Assembly (NCBI RefSeq): GCF_000688515.1
Contig: NZ_JHZK01000001.1
Coordinates: 1 to 64,000 of the forward strand
Direction: 5' to 3'
Length of the DNA: 64,000 nucleotides
Source of the DNA: Afifella pfennigii DSM 17143
Lineage (GTDB): Bacteria > Pseudomonadota > Alphaproteobacteria > Rhizobiales > Afifellaceae
Part shown: positions 7,930-17,305 of the stretch, one piece after another
Layout of the letters: every line of letters begins with the position of its first letter
Position numbering within the stretch: the first letter of the stretch is position 1
The notes under the pieces: generated by a model
The model's input: only the letters and a program-made list of their open reading frames with translations
The model's database searches: none
Told to the model about the DNA's origin: nothing
Program-made: the position numbers and the translations under genes

Positions 7930-8892
7930 TCAGCGAATGACCTTCTTCGCCTTGGCGAGCATGTCCTCAGGAATGGTGACCCCCATCTTTTCCGCCGAGG
8001 CGGCGTTGAGATGAAGATCCTGGCTCTGCGACACGGCGACCGGGATATCGCCCGGCTTGGTGCCGTTCAGCACTTCTGCGATCATCTCGCCGGACAGGAC
8101 GCCCATGTCGCGGTAGTTGAAGCCGAGCGCCGCGATGGCGCCGCGATCGACCGAATTCACGTCGGAGGCGAAGACCGGCAGTCCGGCGCGCTCGCCGACC
8201 GTGACGACGCCCTCCAGCACCGAGACGACGGTGTTGTCGATCGGCAGGAGCACGGCGTCGGCGCGGCCGACCAGGCTGCGCGCGGCGTCCGCCACCAGCG
8301 TCGACTGCGCCGCCGGCGCCTCCACCAGCTCCCATCCGTAGGGCTCCACGGCCTTTCTCAGATCCTCGATCTGCTTCACCGCATTGGCCTCGCCCGGATT
8401 GAAGATGATGCCAAGGCGCGTTGTCTCCGGCACGAGCGCCTTGATCATGTCGAGCGTCGGCTCATAGGGCTGCTGGTCGCTGGTGCCCGTCACCATGCCG
8501 CCCGGCGCCTCGCGATTGTCGACGAGGCCAGCCCCGACCGGATCGGTGACGGCGGCGAAGACGATCGGCGTCTCTTCCATGGCGTGCTTGACCGCCTGCG
8601 CGGAGGGCGTGGAGATGGCCAGGACGACATCGGGATTGAGGCCGGCGAATTCGGAGGCGATCTGCGCCTGCGTCGCCATGTTGCCCTGGGCGCTGCGGGC
8701 GACGATCTTGAGGTTCTCGCCCTCCTTGAAGCCGGCCTCGGCAAGGCCCTCGATGGCGCCCTCGCGCACCGCGTCGAGCGCCGGATGCTCGACGATATAG
8801 GTGATGGCCAAGGTCTTCATGTCCTGTGCGCCCGCCGCGCCGGCGATCCCGGCGAACAGCGCGGCCAGAGCGGCACGTTTCAGCATGCGCAT
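7930..8892 (-). CDS. ABC importer substrate-binding protein (PF04392/TrpX-like)
   Basis: A 320-residue periplasmic binding protein with a signal peptide (basic MRMLKR, hydrophobic ALAALFAGIAGAAGA, likely cut before QD). The mature part carries the PF04392 signatures GFKEGENLKI, NPDVVLAISTPSAQAVKHA, PIVFAAVTDPVGAGLV and LGIIFNPGEANAV. Members related to TrpX have been linked to tryptophan or tyrosine uptake; the ligand here is only a guess. AAAGGGGG six bases before the ATG supports the start. It is the first gene of the importer operon, and the roughly 290 bases before it should hold the promoter, though I saw no clear one. Confidence 0.9.
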   Translation of the reverse strand: MRMLKRAALAALFAGIAGAAGAQDMKTLAITYIVEHPALDAVREGAIEGLAEAGFKEGENLKIVARSAQGNMATQAQIASEFAGLNPDVVLAISTPSAQAVKHAMEETPIVFAAVTDPVGAGLVDNREAPGGMVTGTSDQQPYEPTLDMIKALVPETTRLGIIFNPGEANAVKQIEDLRKAVEPYGWELVEAPAAQSTLVADAARSLVGRADAVLLPIDNTVVSVLEGVVTVGERAGLPVFASDVNSVDRGAIAALGFNYRDMGVLSGEMIAEVLNGTKPGDIPVAVSQSQDLHLNAASAEKMGVTIPEDMLAKAKKVIR

Positions 8893-9184
8893 ATGGGCCC
8901 CCTTTCATGGGTTGGGAGAAGCGGACATACCGCGTTCCTGGCGGGCTCCGGGGGGCGCACATCCTCCCTTAGCCGGGCGGCGGGGCGGCGTGCCGACCCT
9001 CCCCGGCATGGTTCCCGCCGAAGAGATCGCAATTCAACGATTTACCGATAGCATCTCAGGCGGGTCGAGCAACATTTTCGCGCACGCCGGGCTGCGATCG
9101 TTCGTCCAAGGCGCCGAAATGCGTTCATCTCAGCATGAATCCCCTTCGCTTGCCGCTTGAAGGCGCCTCTGTCAGGCTGGAGGC

Positions 9185-9814
9185 ATGCGGGCTGCTGTTT
9201 TCTCCCTCGCCGGCCTCCTTCTCGCCCTGCCGGCGGATGCCAAGGAGCTGCGAGCCGCCGGCTATTCCTTCTCCGACGAGCTCGGCGGCTTCCGCCTGAT
9301 CGCCGTCGCCGGCGCCGGCTCGCGCGCCGATCCCTTCGTCATCCGCGAGGCGCTTTTCGGCATCGGCCCGGTCACCCTCACCATTCGCCGCCCCGGCATG
9401 CCGCCGGGCTCCCAGATCGGCCGCTGGAACGCCGTTCATATCCGCAAGGTGGTGGAAAACCGCTCCGGGCGCGTCTGGGCGGGCTTCGACATGGAATTGC
9501 AGGAACGGCGCGACGTGCCCTCCATCTATGGCGACGGGCTGTCCTTCGATCAGGGTCGGCTCCTGCCCGTCGAAATCGGCTCCGACGTCTTCGCCCGCCA
9601 CGACCGCCGCTTCGAGCCCTATGACCGGCTGCGCTTCTCTGAAGGCTATGTCGATCCGGCCGGGCAGGCGCGGTTTTCCCTGCACATCACCGATCCGACC
9701 CCCACCGCGGTCTTTTATCTGGTGCAGCAGCCCCAGATCCTCTTCGCCTCCAAGGCCGGCGGGCCGCGCCTGGCCGCCGCGTCTTTGCCCTTGCCGCCGC
9801 CGCCAGCGCCCTAG
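9185..9814 (+). CDS. Secreted protein of unknown function
   Basis: The 209-residue product has a short signal peptide (MRAAVFSLAGLLLALPADA) and a mature domain with the repeated feel of a beta-rich periplasmic protein (FRLIAVAGAGSRADPFVIRE; GPVTLTIRRPGM). It ends in a proline run. I do not recognise a named family with confidence. CTGGAGGC precedes the ATG closely. Its TAG stop overlaps the stop of the convergent transglycosylase gene: the four bases CTAG at 9811-9814 serve both strands. Confidence 0.75.
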   Translation: MRAAVFSLAGLLLALPADAKELRAAGYSFSDELGGFRLIAVAGAGSRADPFVIREALFGIGPVTLTIRRPGMPPGSQIGRWNAVHIRKVVENRSGRVWAGFDMELQERRDVPSIYGDGLSFDQGRLLPVEIGSDVFARHDRRFEPYDRLRFSEGYVDPAGQARFSLHITDPTPTAVFYLVQQPQILFASKAGGPRLAAASLPLPPPPAP

Positions 9815-10992
9815 CGGATCTTCTGCAACAGCTCCGGCGTCGGCCAGGCATCGGCGGGCATGCCGAGGCGCAATTGCTCCGAACGCACCGCATCGCGCGT
9901 CATGGCGCCGAGGATGCCGTCCACCTTGCCGACCTTGTAGCCGCGCCGGGCAAGCGCTTCCTGCAGCTGTTTCATCTGCGCCGCCGACAGGCCGTTGGTG
10001 CCGCTTCCCATATTGACGCGCGGCGCGCCGGCGAGGCGGGTGGCCAGATAGGCGGCCGTGGTGGCGTAGACCAGCGACTTGTTCCACTCCAGATAGACAT
10101 GGAAGTTCGGGTAGGCGAGGAAGGCCGGGCCGTTGCGTCCCATCGGCAAGATCAGCGAGGCGGCAAGGCTTCCCGAAGGCAATTGCCCGGCGCGTGCCTT
10201 CACCCCCCATTCGGCCCATTGGCGCACCGGCAGCTCGGTATAGAGCCCGGCTTCCGCCCAGGGCAGGTCGGCCGGCACGATGACCTCCTGCAGCCACGGC
10301 TCGCCGGCGCGCCAGCCGAGCTTGCGCAACAGGTTGCCGGCCGTCGCCAGAACGTCCGGCACGCTCTTTTTCAGGTTCACATGTCCGTCGCCGTCGTAAT
10401 CGACGCCCGATTCCAGATAGTCTGAGGGCAGGATCTGCGTTTGCCCCAGCTCCCCGGCCCAGGCGCCGACCATCTCCCCGCGCGAGAGGTCGCCGCGATC
10501 CAAAAGCCTCAGCGCCGCGATCAGCTGCGGGCGGAAGAGTTCGGGGCGCCGGCAATCATAGGCGAGCGAGGCGAGCGCGCTCAACGTGTCGAAATCGCCT
10601 TGATTGGCGCCGAAATCGGTCTCCAGCGCCCAGAAGGAGGCAATAACCGGTCCCGGCACGCCGAACTGCTGCTCGATCCGGCCGAAGGTCGTGGCGTATT
10701 TGCCCAGCAGCGCCTTGCCGTTCTGCAGCCGGTGATCGTTGACCATCCGCCCGGCGAATTCGGCAAAGCTCTGGGTGAAGACGCCCTGCGCCCTGTCGCG
10801 CGAGATGACGCGCTTGTCGTAGGCAACGCCTGACAGCGCCGAAAGGGCGCGCTCGGAGATGCCCGCCGCCGCCGCTTCCTGGCGCACGCCGGCAAGCCAG
10901 GCGGAAAAATCGCCGCCGCATTGCTGGGCGCTCGCCGGCGCGGCCAGGGAAAGGCCGATTGCCGCCCCGGCCAGGATTATGGAAAAGCGCAT
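9811..10992 (-). CDS. Lytic murein transglycosylase, MltB-type with peptidoglycan-binding domain
   Basis: The enzyme cleaves the MurNAc-GlcNAc bond in peptidoglycan, leaving 1,6-anhydro ends. The 393-residue product has a signal peptide (MRFSIILAGAAIGLSLAAPA, cut near ASA-QQ). The SLT_2/MltB catalytic domain contains the catalytic glutamate in ASFWALETDFGANQGDF and the QTQILPSDYLESGVDYDGDG stretch. A C-terminal peptidoglycan-binding domain follows (LSAAQMKQLQEALARRGYKV; VDGILGAMTRDAVR). The start is the internal ATG at 10992, not the longer frame upstream, because GGGAGGAACG and a proper signal peptide precede and follow it. Confidence 0.92.
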   Translation of the reverse strand: MRFSIILAGAAIGLSLAAPASAQQCGGDFSAWLAGVRQEAAAAGISERALSALSGVAYDKRVISRDRAQGVFTQSFAEFAGRMVNDHRLQNGKALLGKYATTFGRIEQQFGVPGPVIASFWALETDFGANQGDFDTLSALASLAYDCRRPELFRPQLIAALRLLDRGDLSRGEMVGAWAGELGQTQILPSDYLESGVDYDGDGHVNLKKSVPDVLATAGNLLRKLGWRAGEPWLQEVIVPADLPWAEAGLYTELPVRQWAEWGVKARAGQLPSGSLAASLILPMGRNGPAFLAYPNFHVYLEWNKSLVYATTAAYLATRLAGAPRVNMGSGTNGLSAAQMKQLQEALARRGYKVGKVDGILGAMTRDAVRSEQLRLGMPADAWPTPELLQKIR

Positions 10993-11096
10993 CGTTCCTC
11001 CCGCTGATTCGCCGCCACCCGCGCCAGGCGATTCTGGCGGCGCGGGCGGCGCTTTCAAGTCCGCGGGCGGTTTGTCTTCGCCTCGGGGCCGGGCGA

Positions 11097-12209
11097 TCAC
11101 GCCCGCGCGGCCCGCTGTCCCTCTGCCAGCCTCGGATAATCGGTGTAGCCCTTTTCTCCCCCGCCATAGAAGGTCGTCTCGTCGAAGGCGGCAAGCGGCG
11201 CCTGAAGCTTCAACCGTTCCACCAGATCGGGATTGGAGATGAAGGGCCGCCCGAAGGCGACGAGATCGGCCCTGCCCTCCTCCACCGCGGCGACGGCGAG
11301 CGCCCGGTCGTAGCCGTTATTGCCCATATAGAGGCCGGCGAAATCCGCCTTCAGCGTCGCCGGGTCGAACTGGCCCTCCACGCTCCGCGGCCCGCGCGTC
11401 GCCCCTTCGATGACATGCAGATAGACAAGGCCGCGCTCTGAGAGCGCGCGCACATAGGCGCCAAACAGCGGCTCGGGGTCTGAATCGGCGATATCGTTGG
11501 CCGGGCTGACGGGCGAGATGCGGATGCCGACGCGCGCCGCCCCGAAAACATCGACCACCGCGTCGACCACCTGCAGCGGAAAGCGCATGCGGTTCTCGAT
11601 CGAGCCGCCATAAGCGTCCTCGCGCCGGTTGGTCTTGTCGCGCAGGAACTGGTCGAGGAGATAGCCGTTCGCCGAATGGATCTCCACGCCGTCGAAGCCG
11701 GCGCGCTTGGCGTTCTCGGCGGCGCGGCGGTAATCCTCCACGATGCCCGCCAGCTCGCCTGCCTCAAGCGGGCGCGGCGTCGGGATGTCCTTGAAGCCGT
11801 CCGCCGTGAAGGCCTGCGCCTGCGGCCTCACCGCCGAGGGCGCCACCGGCAGTTCCCCGTCCGGCTGCAAATCGGGATGCGAGATGCGCCCCACATGCCA
11901 GAGCTGCAGGAACATCCTGCCGCCGGCCGCGTGCACGGCGTCCGTCACCTTCCGCCAGCGCTCCACCTGGAGTTCGGAATGGATGCCGGGCGTGGCGATA
12001 TAGCCCTTGCCCTGCGGGCTCACCTGCGAGGCCTCCGCGACGATGATACCGGCGGAGGCGCGCTGGCGGTAATATTCCACATGCAGATCGTGCGGCGCGT
12101 CGTCTGCGTCGGCGCGGCTTCGCGTCAGCGGCGTCATGACGATGCGGTTGGAAAGCCGCACCGGCCCGAGGTCGATCGGCTGGAAGAGCTTCGGCAGGTT
12201 GGCGTGCAT
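11097..12209 (-). CDS. Old yellow enzyme family alkene reductase (NemA-like)
   Basis: A 370-residue FMN flavoprotein that reduces activated alkenes, such as N-ethylmaleimide or enones, with NAD(P)H. Motifs: PLTRSRA near the N-terminus, FLQLWHVGRISHP, the substrate-binding pair in FDGVEIHSANGYLLDQFLRD, NRREDAYGGSIENR, RISPVSPAND, and FMN phosphate site DLVAFGRPFISNPDL. Length and motifs match xenobiotic reductases of the OYE class. It may be transcribed with the transglycosylase downstream (104-base gap), although there is no functional link. Confidence 0.93.
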   Translation of the reverse strand: MHANLPKLFQPIDLGPVRLSNRIVMTPLTRSRADADDAPHDLHVEYYRQRASAGIIVAEASQVSPQGKGYIATPGIHSELQVERWRKVTDAVHAAGGRMFLQLWHVGRISHPDLQPDGELPVAPSAVRPQAQAFTADGFKDIPTPRPLEAGELAGIVEDYRRAAENAKRAGFDGVEIHSANGYLLDQFLRDKTNRREDAYGGSIENRMRFPLQVVDAVVDVFGAARVGIRISPVSPANDIADSDPEPLFGAYVRALSERGLVYLHVIEGATRGPRSVEGQFDPATLKADFAGLYMGNNGYDRALAVAAVEEGRADLVAFGRPFISNPDLVERLKLQAPLAAFDETTFYGGGEKGYTDYPRLAEGQRAARA

Positions 12210-12398
12210 CTTTCTTCCCTAACGAATGAAAATTCCGAATGGACTGGCCGCATCCGCGGCGAGCCCGGCGCCCGCAAGGGGCGGGGGGTCAAGAGGTAGG
12301 GTTCTTTGCCGCCGATCCTACCCGGCGAATGGCTGCCCCTCGCCGATTGCAGCGCTGCGGCGATGCGCTACTCTTTTTGTGAAGAGCCGGAGGACGCC

Positions 12399-13298
12399 AT
12401 GCATCCTGTCTGCGTTGCCAGCCTTTCTGTCGCCGCGCGCTTCCTCGCGGCCTGTCTCGCCGGCGCCCTGTTTCTCGCGCCGGCCGCCGCCGCACCCTGG
12501 CTTGCACAAGGCGATGCGGCGCCGCAGCCGAGCCGCTGCCTTGCCATTGCGCAAAGCGCCCCGCCGACGCTTCGGGCCGAATACCGCCGCCTCTCTCCGC
12601 CCCTCATGCCCGCCCAGGGCGAGCCCTTCTCCCTCGCCCCGCCGGAGGTCGGCAGCGTCGCGATCCGCTTCGTCGGCCACGCCACCTTTCTCATCACCAG
12701 CCCGCAAGGCGTGACCATCGCCACCGACTACGACGGCTGGGCCGGCGGCGTGACGCCCGATGTCGTCACCATGAACCACGCCCACACCTCGCATTTCACC
12801 ACCAGCCCGGACCCGGCCATCCCGAACGTCCTGCGCGGCTGGAATCCGCAAGGCGGGCCGGCGCGCCACTATCTCAATGTCGGCGACGTCCTCATCCGCA
12901 ACGTGCCGACCGATATCCGCTCGCTGGGCGGCATTCGCGAGGCGGATGGCAATTCCATCTTCATCTTCGAGACCGCCAATCTGTGCATCGGCCATCTCGG
13001 CCATCTCCACCATGTTCTGGCGCCTGAGGACCTTGCCGTCATCGGCCAGCTCGATGTCGTCATGGTCGCCGTCGACGGCTCCTACACGATGAGCCAGGAC
13101 GCCGTGGTGGAGACGCTGAAGGTGTTGAAGGCACGGCTCATCCTGCCGATGCACTATTTCGGCATGTCGACCCTGCAGCGCTTCCTTGACCGCCTCGGCG
13201 AGGATTTCCAGGTGGAGATGAACCCATCGGCTGAGACGGAAGTCTCCGTCGCCACCCTGCCGGATAGCCCGAAAGTTCTGGTCTTGCCGGGATTTTAG
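12399..13298 (+). CDS. Exported MBL-fold metallo-hydrolase (UlaG-like)
   Basis: The 299-residue protein has an N-terminal hydrophobic signal (SVAARFLAACLAGALFLAPA, cut near AAA). A metallo-beta-lactamase fold follows: FVGHATFLITSPQGVTIATD, MNHAHTSHFT in place of the canonical HxHxDH, and LPMHYFGMSTLQRFL. The metal motif reads H-A-H-T-S-H, so the aspartate is not in its usual place. Substrate is unknown. The start was set to the ATG at 12399, which follows GGAGGAC and begins a signal peptide; the longer upstream frame lacks one. Confidence 0.82.
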   Translation: MHPVCVASLSVAARFLAACLAGALFLAPAAAAPWLAQGDAAPQPSRCLAIAQSAPPTLRAEYRRLSPPLMPAQGEPFSLAPPEVGSVAIRFVGHATFLITSPQGVTIATDYDGWAGGVTPDVVTMNHAHTSHFTTSPDPAIPNVLRGWNPQGGPARHYLNVGDVLIRNVPTDIRSLGGIREADGNSIFIFETANLCIGHLGHLHHVLAPEDLAVIGQLDVVMVAVDGSYTMSQDAVVETLKVLKARLILPMHYFGMSTLQRFLDRLGEDFQVEMNPSAETEVSVATLPDSPKVLVLPGF

Positions 13299-13398
13299 GG
13301 GGCGGCGGAAGACGCAGCCTGCCGAATCGTGCAAACCTGCCACAAGCTCATTGTTCATATTTTGTTCGCGTGATAGTTTCGCCTTCGGAGGGCGGTCG

Positions 13399-14049
13399 AT
13401 GCAGATTGAGCACAATCCCCTAATCGCCGATCTTGGCCCGAAGGCAAAGAAGCACTTTCACACGGTGCTGGCGGACCCGCCTTGGCGTTTCACCAACCGA
13501 ACCGGCAAGGTCGCGCCGGAACATCGGCGTCTGTCGCGCTATGGCACGATGTCGACGGACGAGATATGCGCCCTTCCCGTCGCCGAGTTGACCGCCATGC
13601 CGGCCCATCTTTACCTGTGGGTGCCAAACGCGCTGCTGCCCGAAGGCATCCGCGTCCTGCAGGCATGGGGCTTTGACTACAAATCCAACATCGTCTGGCA
13701 CAAAGTGCGCAAGGACGGTGGATCGGACGGCCGGGGCGTCGGCTTCTATTTTCGCAATGTCACTGAGATCTTGCTCTTCGGGACGCGCGGGAAGAACGCC
13801 CGCACGCTGGCGCCTGGACGCAGCCAGGTGAACTACATGGCGTCCCGGAAGCGCGAGCATTCGCGCAAGCCTGACGAGCAATATGCCATAATAGAGAGCT
13901 GCTCGCGGGGGCCTTATCTGGAGTTGTTCGCACGAGGAACAAGGCCAGGATGGACCTATTGGGGAGACCAGGCCGACGAAAGCTATCGGCCGACATGGAA
14001 AACCTATGGCTATAATTCGTCGATATCGGTCGCCGAAGCGGCTGAATAG
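13399..14049 (+). CDS. MT-A70 family adenine-N6 DNA methyltransferase (R-M system 1)
   Basis: A 216-residue MT-A70 methyltransferase with catalytic DPPW at residues 26-29 (VLADPPWRF), PAHLYLWVPNALLPEG, GFDYKSNIVWHK, the ILLFGTRGK strand and GPYLELFARGTRPGW. The family transfers a methyl group from SAM to adenine N6. Because its 3' end overlaps by 40 bases a convergent gene for a BglII/BstYI-like nuclease, it is taken as the protective methylase of a type II restriction system. GGAGGG precedes the ATG at 13399. Codon choice and base composition are less GC-biased than in flanking genes, fitting horizontal acquisition. Confidence 0.88.
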   Translation: MQIEHNPLIADLGPKAKKHFHTVLADPPWRFTNRTGKVAPEHRRLSRYGTMSTDEICALPVAELTAMPAHLYLWVPNALLPEGIRVLQAWGFDYKSNIVWHKVRKDGGSDGRGVGFYFRNVTEILLFGTRGKNARTLAPGRSQVNYMASRKREHSRKPDEQYAIIESCSRGPYLELFARGTRPGWTYWGDQADESYRPTWKTYGYNSSISVAEAAE

Positions 14050-14795
14050 TCGAAGCTGACTACGGAAGCGGGAATCCCGATCAGCACCAGAGGGCACGGA
14101 TTTCCTACACCTCTTGTGACTCGGTCCTGAAGTTTTCGCCAGTGGGTTGTAGCCTCTCCGAATTTGTCGCTGACGAATGCCTCAACCCACGCTTGACGGA
14201 AATTCCCCGATCGCGCTGCGGCACGCTCAATCTTGCCCCGTTGCCGGGAAGTTGGCGTGTAACCATGAACGTCCAGTGCCGCGAGATCGTCAATTTCGAA
14301 ATCGTCGGCAAAGCGACGGACCAGCTGTCGCATGCCAGTATGCAGACTCTCGCCACGGGTGATCAGGCCCCCAACCGAGATCGCACCCTCTGCGTGTAGA
14401 CGCTTAAAGTTTTCGAGGTCGCGGTCGAAAAATGGGTCCTTATTGTTCCACTCAATCTCCAGCGCGAAGGTCCACGGGCCGAAGGCCTTCACATGGTCGA
14501 TTTCGTGAGACAGCGACGCCACAACCTTCTCATCGCCAATTCCTTCCCAACGCACAGACTTCTTGACGCTGATATTCCGCTTCAGCCAGCCCCGCTCTGC
14601 CAAAGCGTGACGCAGGCGCTGGGTGCCACGGGCTTCACCGCCACCACCAGCCACAATCTCGGTGACGGGGATATCGAACGACAGGAGAGCTTCTTCAATC
14701 TCCCTCTCCGCGTCGGCCATGTCCTGCGTGACGATCGCTTCCGCATGGTGGAGCGCAAGAATATCGAAGCCCTTTGTTTTCAATCTTTCGAGCAT
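14010..14795 (-). CDS. BglII/BstYI-family type II restriction endonuclease (R-M system 1)
   Basis: The 261-residue protein shows features I associate with the BglII/BstYI nuclease family: an acidic cluster in SHEIDHVK, then FALEIEWNNKDPFFDRDLEN, followed by FKRLHAEGAISVGGLITRG. Family members cut within GATC-centred sites (BglII AGATCT, BstYI RGATCY), so a GATC-containing target is a reasonable guess, not a reading. It lies tail-to-tail with the MT-A70 gene, and the two 3' ends overlap. No strong ribosome site precedes the ATG, which may keep expression low relative to the methylase. Confidence 0.8.
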   Translation of the reverse strand: MLERLKTKGFDILALHHAEAIVTQDMADAEREIEEALLSFDIPVTEIVAGGGGEARGTQRLRHALAERGWLKRNISVKKSVRWEGIGDEKVVASLSHEIDHVKAFGPWTFALEIEWNNKDPFFDRDLENFKRLHAEGAISVGGLITRGESLHTGMRQLVRRFADDFEIDDLAALDVHGYTPTSRQRGKIERAAARSGNFRQAWVEAFVSDKFGEATTHWRKLQDRVTRGVGNPCPLVLIGIPASVVSFDYSAASATDIDEL

Positions 14796-14900
14796 GCTGA
14801 ACGGATCTCAGTTTGAGAACGACATAGAGTTGAGCGCTTTAATACTGGTAACGACATTGAAAGCAGATTCTCGGTGCCGCAGCACCTTACGGAGCCACCC

Positions 14901-15371
14901 ATGCGCATCTTCCTGCTTCTCGTGCACCTTTTTGCGCTCGCCGCCCTCCTCGGCTCCATCTTCGCCGATTTCGCCATCGCCGCTGCGCTCGACCGCCAAG
15001 CCGGAATGGAAACCTATGCCGGGGCGCTCGCCGCCAAGGCGGCGCTGACGAAGCCGCTCGTCTATGGCGGCGTCGTCCTGTTGCTGCTCTCCGGCGTCGG
15101 GCTTCTCTTGATGCGCATGGCCTATGTCCAGCAGGGCTGGATGATCGCCAAGCTCGCCCTGGTGCTGATCCTCGCCGTCAGCGCCGTCATCGTCGCAGCG
15201 CCCATCGACGGCGAGATGGCGGAAATCGCCGCCAAGGCGGCCGCGAGCGGCACGCCGCCGCCCGCCGAGCTCGCCGCCCTTCAAGCGCGTCAAGAGGTTC
15301 TGGACGCTCTCAACCTCGCCCTTATCCTGGCCATCGTCTTCCTCAGCCTGCGCAAGCGGCTGTGGCTTTAG
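14901..15371 (+). CDS. Integral membrane protein, DUF2269-like
   Basis: The 156-residue product has four membrane spans: FLLLVHLFALAALLGSIFAD, VYGGVVLLLLSGVGLLLMR, MIAKLALVLILAVSAVIVA and LNLALILAIVFLSLRKR. An amphipathic alanine-rich loop lies between the last two. The layout resembles DUF2269-type predicted membrane proteins; function unknown. The ATG at 14901 is preferred over one nine codons upstream because GGAG sits about 8 bases before it. Confidence 0.7.
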   Translation: MRIFLLLVHLFALAALLGSIFADFAIAAALDRQAGMETYAGALAAKAALTKPLVYGGVVLLLLSGVGLLLMRMAYVQQGWMIAKLALVLILAVSAVIVAAPIDGEMAEIAAKAAASGTPPPAELAALQARQEVLDALNLALILAIVFLSLRKRLWL

Positions 15372-15416
15372 ACCCACGCGGCGACCGCGGCCGCTGGCTT
15401 GCGGCCGCGGCAGAGC

Positions 15417-17075
15417 CTACCGCGTCAGCGGCTTGTATTTCAGCCTTCTGGGATTCTCCACCGCGTCGACGCCGAGGCGGCGCTTCTTGTCCTCCTCATA
15501 GGCCTCGAAGTTGCCCTCGAACCATTCCACATGGCTGTCGCCCTCGAAGGAGAGGATATGCGTGGCGAGCCGGTCCAGGAACATGCGGTCATGGCTGATG
15601 ATGACCGCGCAGCCGGCGAAATCCTCCAGCGCCTCTTCCAGCGCCGCCAGCGTCTCGGTATCGAGGTCGTTGGTCGGCTCGTCGAGGAGCAGGATATTGG
15701 CGCCCGATTTCAGCATCTTGGCGAGATGCACCCGGTTGCGCTCGCCGCCGGAGAGCTTGCCGACCGGCTTTTGCTGGTCGCCGCCCTTGAAGTTGAAGGC
15801 GCCGACATAGGCGCGCGAGTTCATCTCCCGCTTGCCGAGCGAAATCACCTCCGCCCCTCCGGAAATCTCCTGCCAGACGGAAGCGTTGGCGTCCATGTCG
15901 TCGCGGCTTTGGTCGACATAGCCGAGCACGGCCGTGTCGCCGAGATGGATCTCGCCCCCATCGGGCTTCTCCTGTCCCGTCAGCATGCGAAACAGCGTCG
16001 TCTTGCCGGCGCCGTTCGGGCCGATGACGCCGACGATGCCGCCCGGCGGCAGCTTGAAGGAAAGCCCGTCGATGAGCAGCCTGTCGCCATAGCCCTTGGA
16101 AAGGTTCTGCGCCTCGATGGCCACGTCGCCGAGCCTCGGCCCCGGCGGAATAACGATTTGCGCGTCGCGGCTTGCCAGCCTTTCCTGATTCGCTTTCAGA
16201 AGCTCGTCATAGGCCTTGATGCGCGCCTTGGACTTGGCCTGGCGGGCCTGCGGCGAGCGGCCCATCCATTCGCGTTCGCGCGCGATCACCTTCTGGCGCG
16301 CCTCGTCCTCGCGCGCCTCCTGGCTCATCCGCTTGGCCTTGGAGGCCAGATAGGCGGTGTAATTGCCCTGGTAGGGGATGCCGCGGCCGCGGTCGAGCTC
16401 CAGGATCCAGCCCGTCACGTTGTCGAGGAAGTAGCGGTCGTGGGTGACGATGAGGACGGCGCCCGGATAGAGCTCCAGGTGCTTTTCCAGCCAGGCGATG
16501 GTCTCCGCGTCGAGATGGTTGGTCGGCTCGTCCAGAAGCAGAAGATCGGGCTCCTCCAAAAGCAGCTTGCACAGCGCCACGCGGCGCTTCTCGCCGCCGG
16601 AAAGCTTCGCCACCTCCGCCTCGCCGGGCGGGCAGCGCAGCGCCTCCATGGCCATCTCCACCTTTGAATCGAGATCCCAGAGATTGCCGCTATCGATCTG
16701 ATCCTGCAGCTTTGCCGCCTCTTCCGCCGTCTCGTCGGAATAGTTCATCATCAGTTCGTTGTAACGGTCGAGGATCGCCTGCTTGCCGGCCACGCCGTCC
16801 ATGACGTTGCCTTTGACGTCCTTGCTCGCATCGAGCTGCGGCTCCTGCGGCAGGTAGCCGACGCGCGCCCCGTCGGCGGCCCAGGCCTCGCCGGTGAACT
16901 CCTTGTCGATGCCGGCCATGATCTTCAGAAGCGTCGATTTGCCCGAGCCGTTCGGGCCGAGAACGCCGATCTTGGCGTCCGGGTAGAAGGAGAGATGGAT
17001 GTTATCCAGGACCTTCTTGCCGCCGGAATAGGCCTTTGAAAGGCCGGACATGTGATAGATGAACTGGCGCGCCAT
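15417..17075 (-). CDS. ettA: Energy-dependent translational throttle protein EttA (ABC-F)
   Basis: A 552-residue soluble ABC-F ATPase that binds the ribosomal E site and gates entry into elongation according to energy state. Two ABC domains are clear: Walker [10 protein letters not shown] and GPNGAGKTT, signatures KLSGGEKRR and KLSGGERNR, Walker [13 protein letters not shown] and [12 protein letters not shown]. The inter-domain linker contains [19 protein letters not shown]. The EttA-type arm is present between motifs of the first domain ([20 protein letters not shown]). The start ATG at 17075 gives the standard [15 protein letters not shown]-terminus. Longer in-frame extension upstream is not coding. 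Confidence 0.96.
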   Translation of the reverse strand: MARQFIYHMSGLSKAYSGGKKVLDNIHLSFYPDAKIGVLGPNGSGKSTLLKIMAGIDKEFTGEAWAADGARVGYLPQEPQLDASKDVKGNVMDGVAGKQAILDRYNELMMNYSDETAEEAAKLQDQIDSGNLWDLDSKVEMAMEALRCPPGEAEVAKLSGGEKRRVALCKLLLEEPDLLLLDEPTNHLDAETIAWLEKHLELYPGAVLIVTHDRYFLDNVTGWILELDRGRGIPYQGNYTAYLASKAKRMSQEAREDEARQKVIAREREWMGRSPQARQAKSKARIKAYDELLKANQERLASRDAQIVIPPGPRLGDVAIEAQNLSKGYGDRLLIDGLSFKLPPGGIVGVIGPNGAGKTTLFRMLTGQEKPDGGEIHLGDTAVLGYVDQSRDDMDANASVWQEISGGAEVISLGKREMNSRAYVGAFNFKGGDQQKPVGKLSGGERNRVHLAKMLKSGANILLLDEPTNDLDTETLAALEEALEDFAGCAVIISHDRMFLDRLATHILSFEGDSHVEWFEGNFEAYEEDKKRRLGVDAVENPRRLKYKPLTR

Positions 17076-17305
17076 TGCCGCCGATCTCCATTCGTCGGAA
17101 GGGAAGGGAATTTGCCGATCACATAGGCGAGCCGGCCTCGGGGGGCAATGCCGGATCGTCCCGCTCCCCGGCGCAATCCGTTCGGCACTGCCTGCAATGC
17201 GGGCCTGCCAAAAAAACACACTGCCGCCGCAACCCGGCTGTAGTAGAGGCGCTTCCACGGTCGGCATCCGTCCACCGCACGAAGTCCTGGAACAACGAGA
17301 CATGA

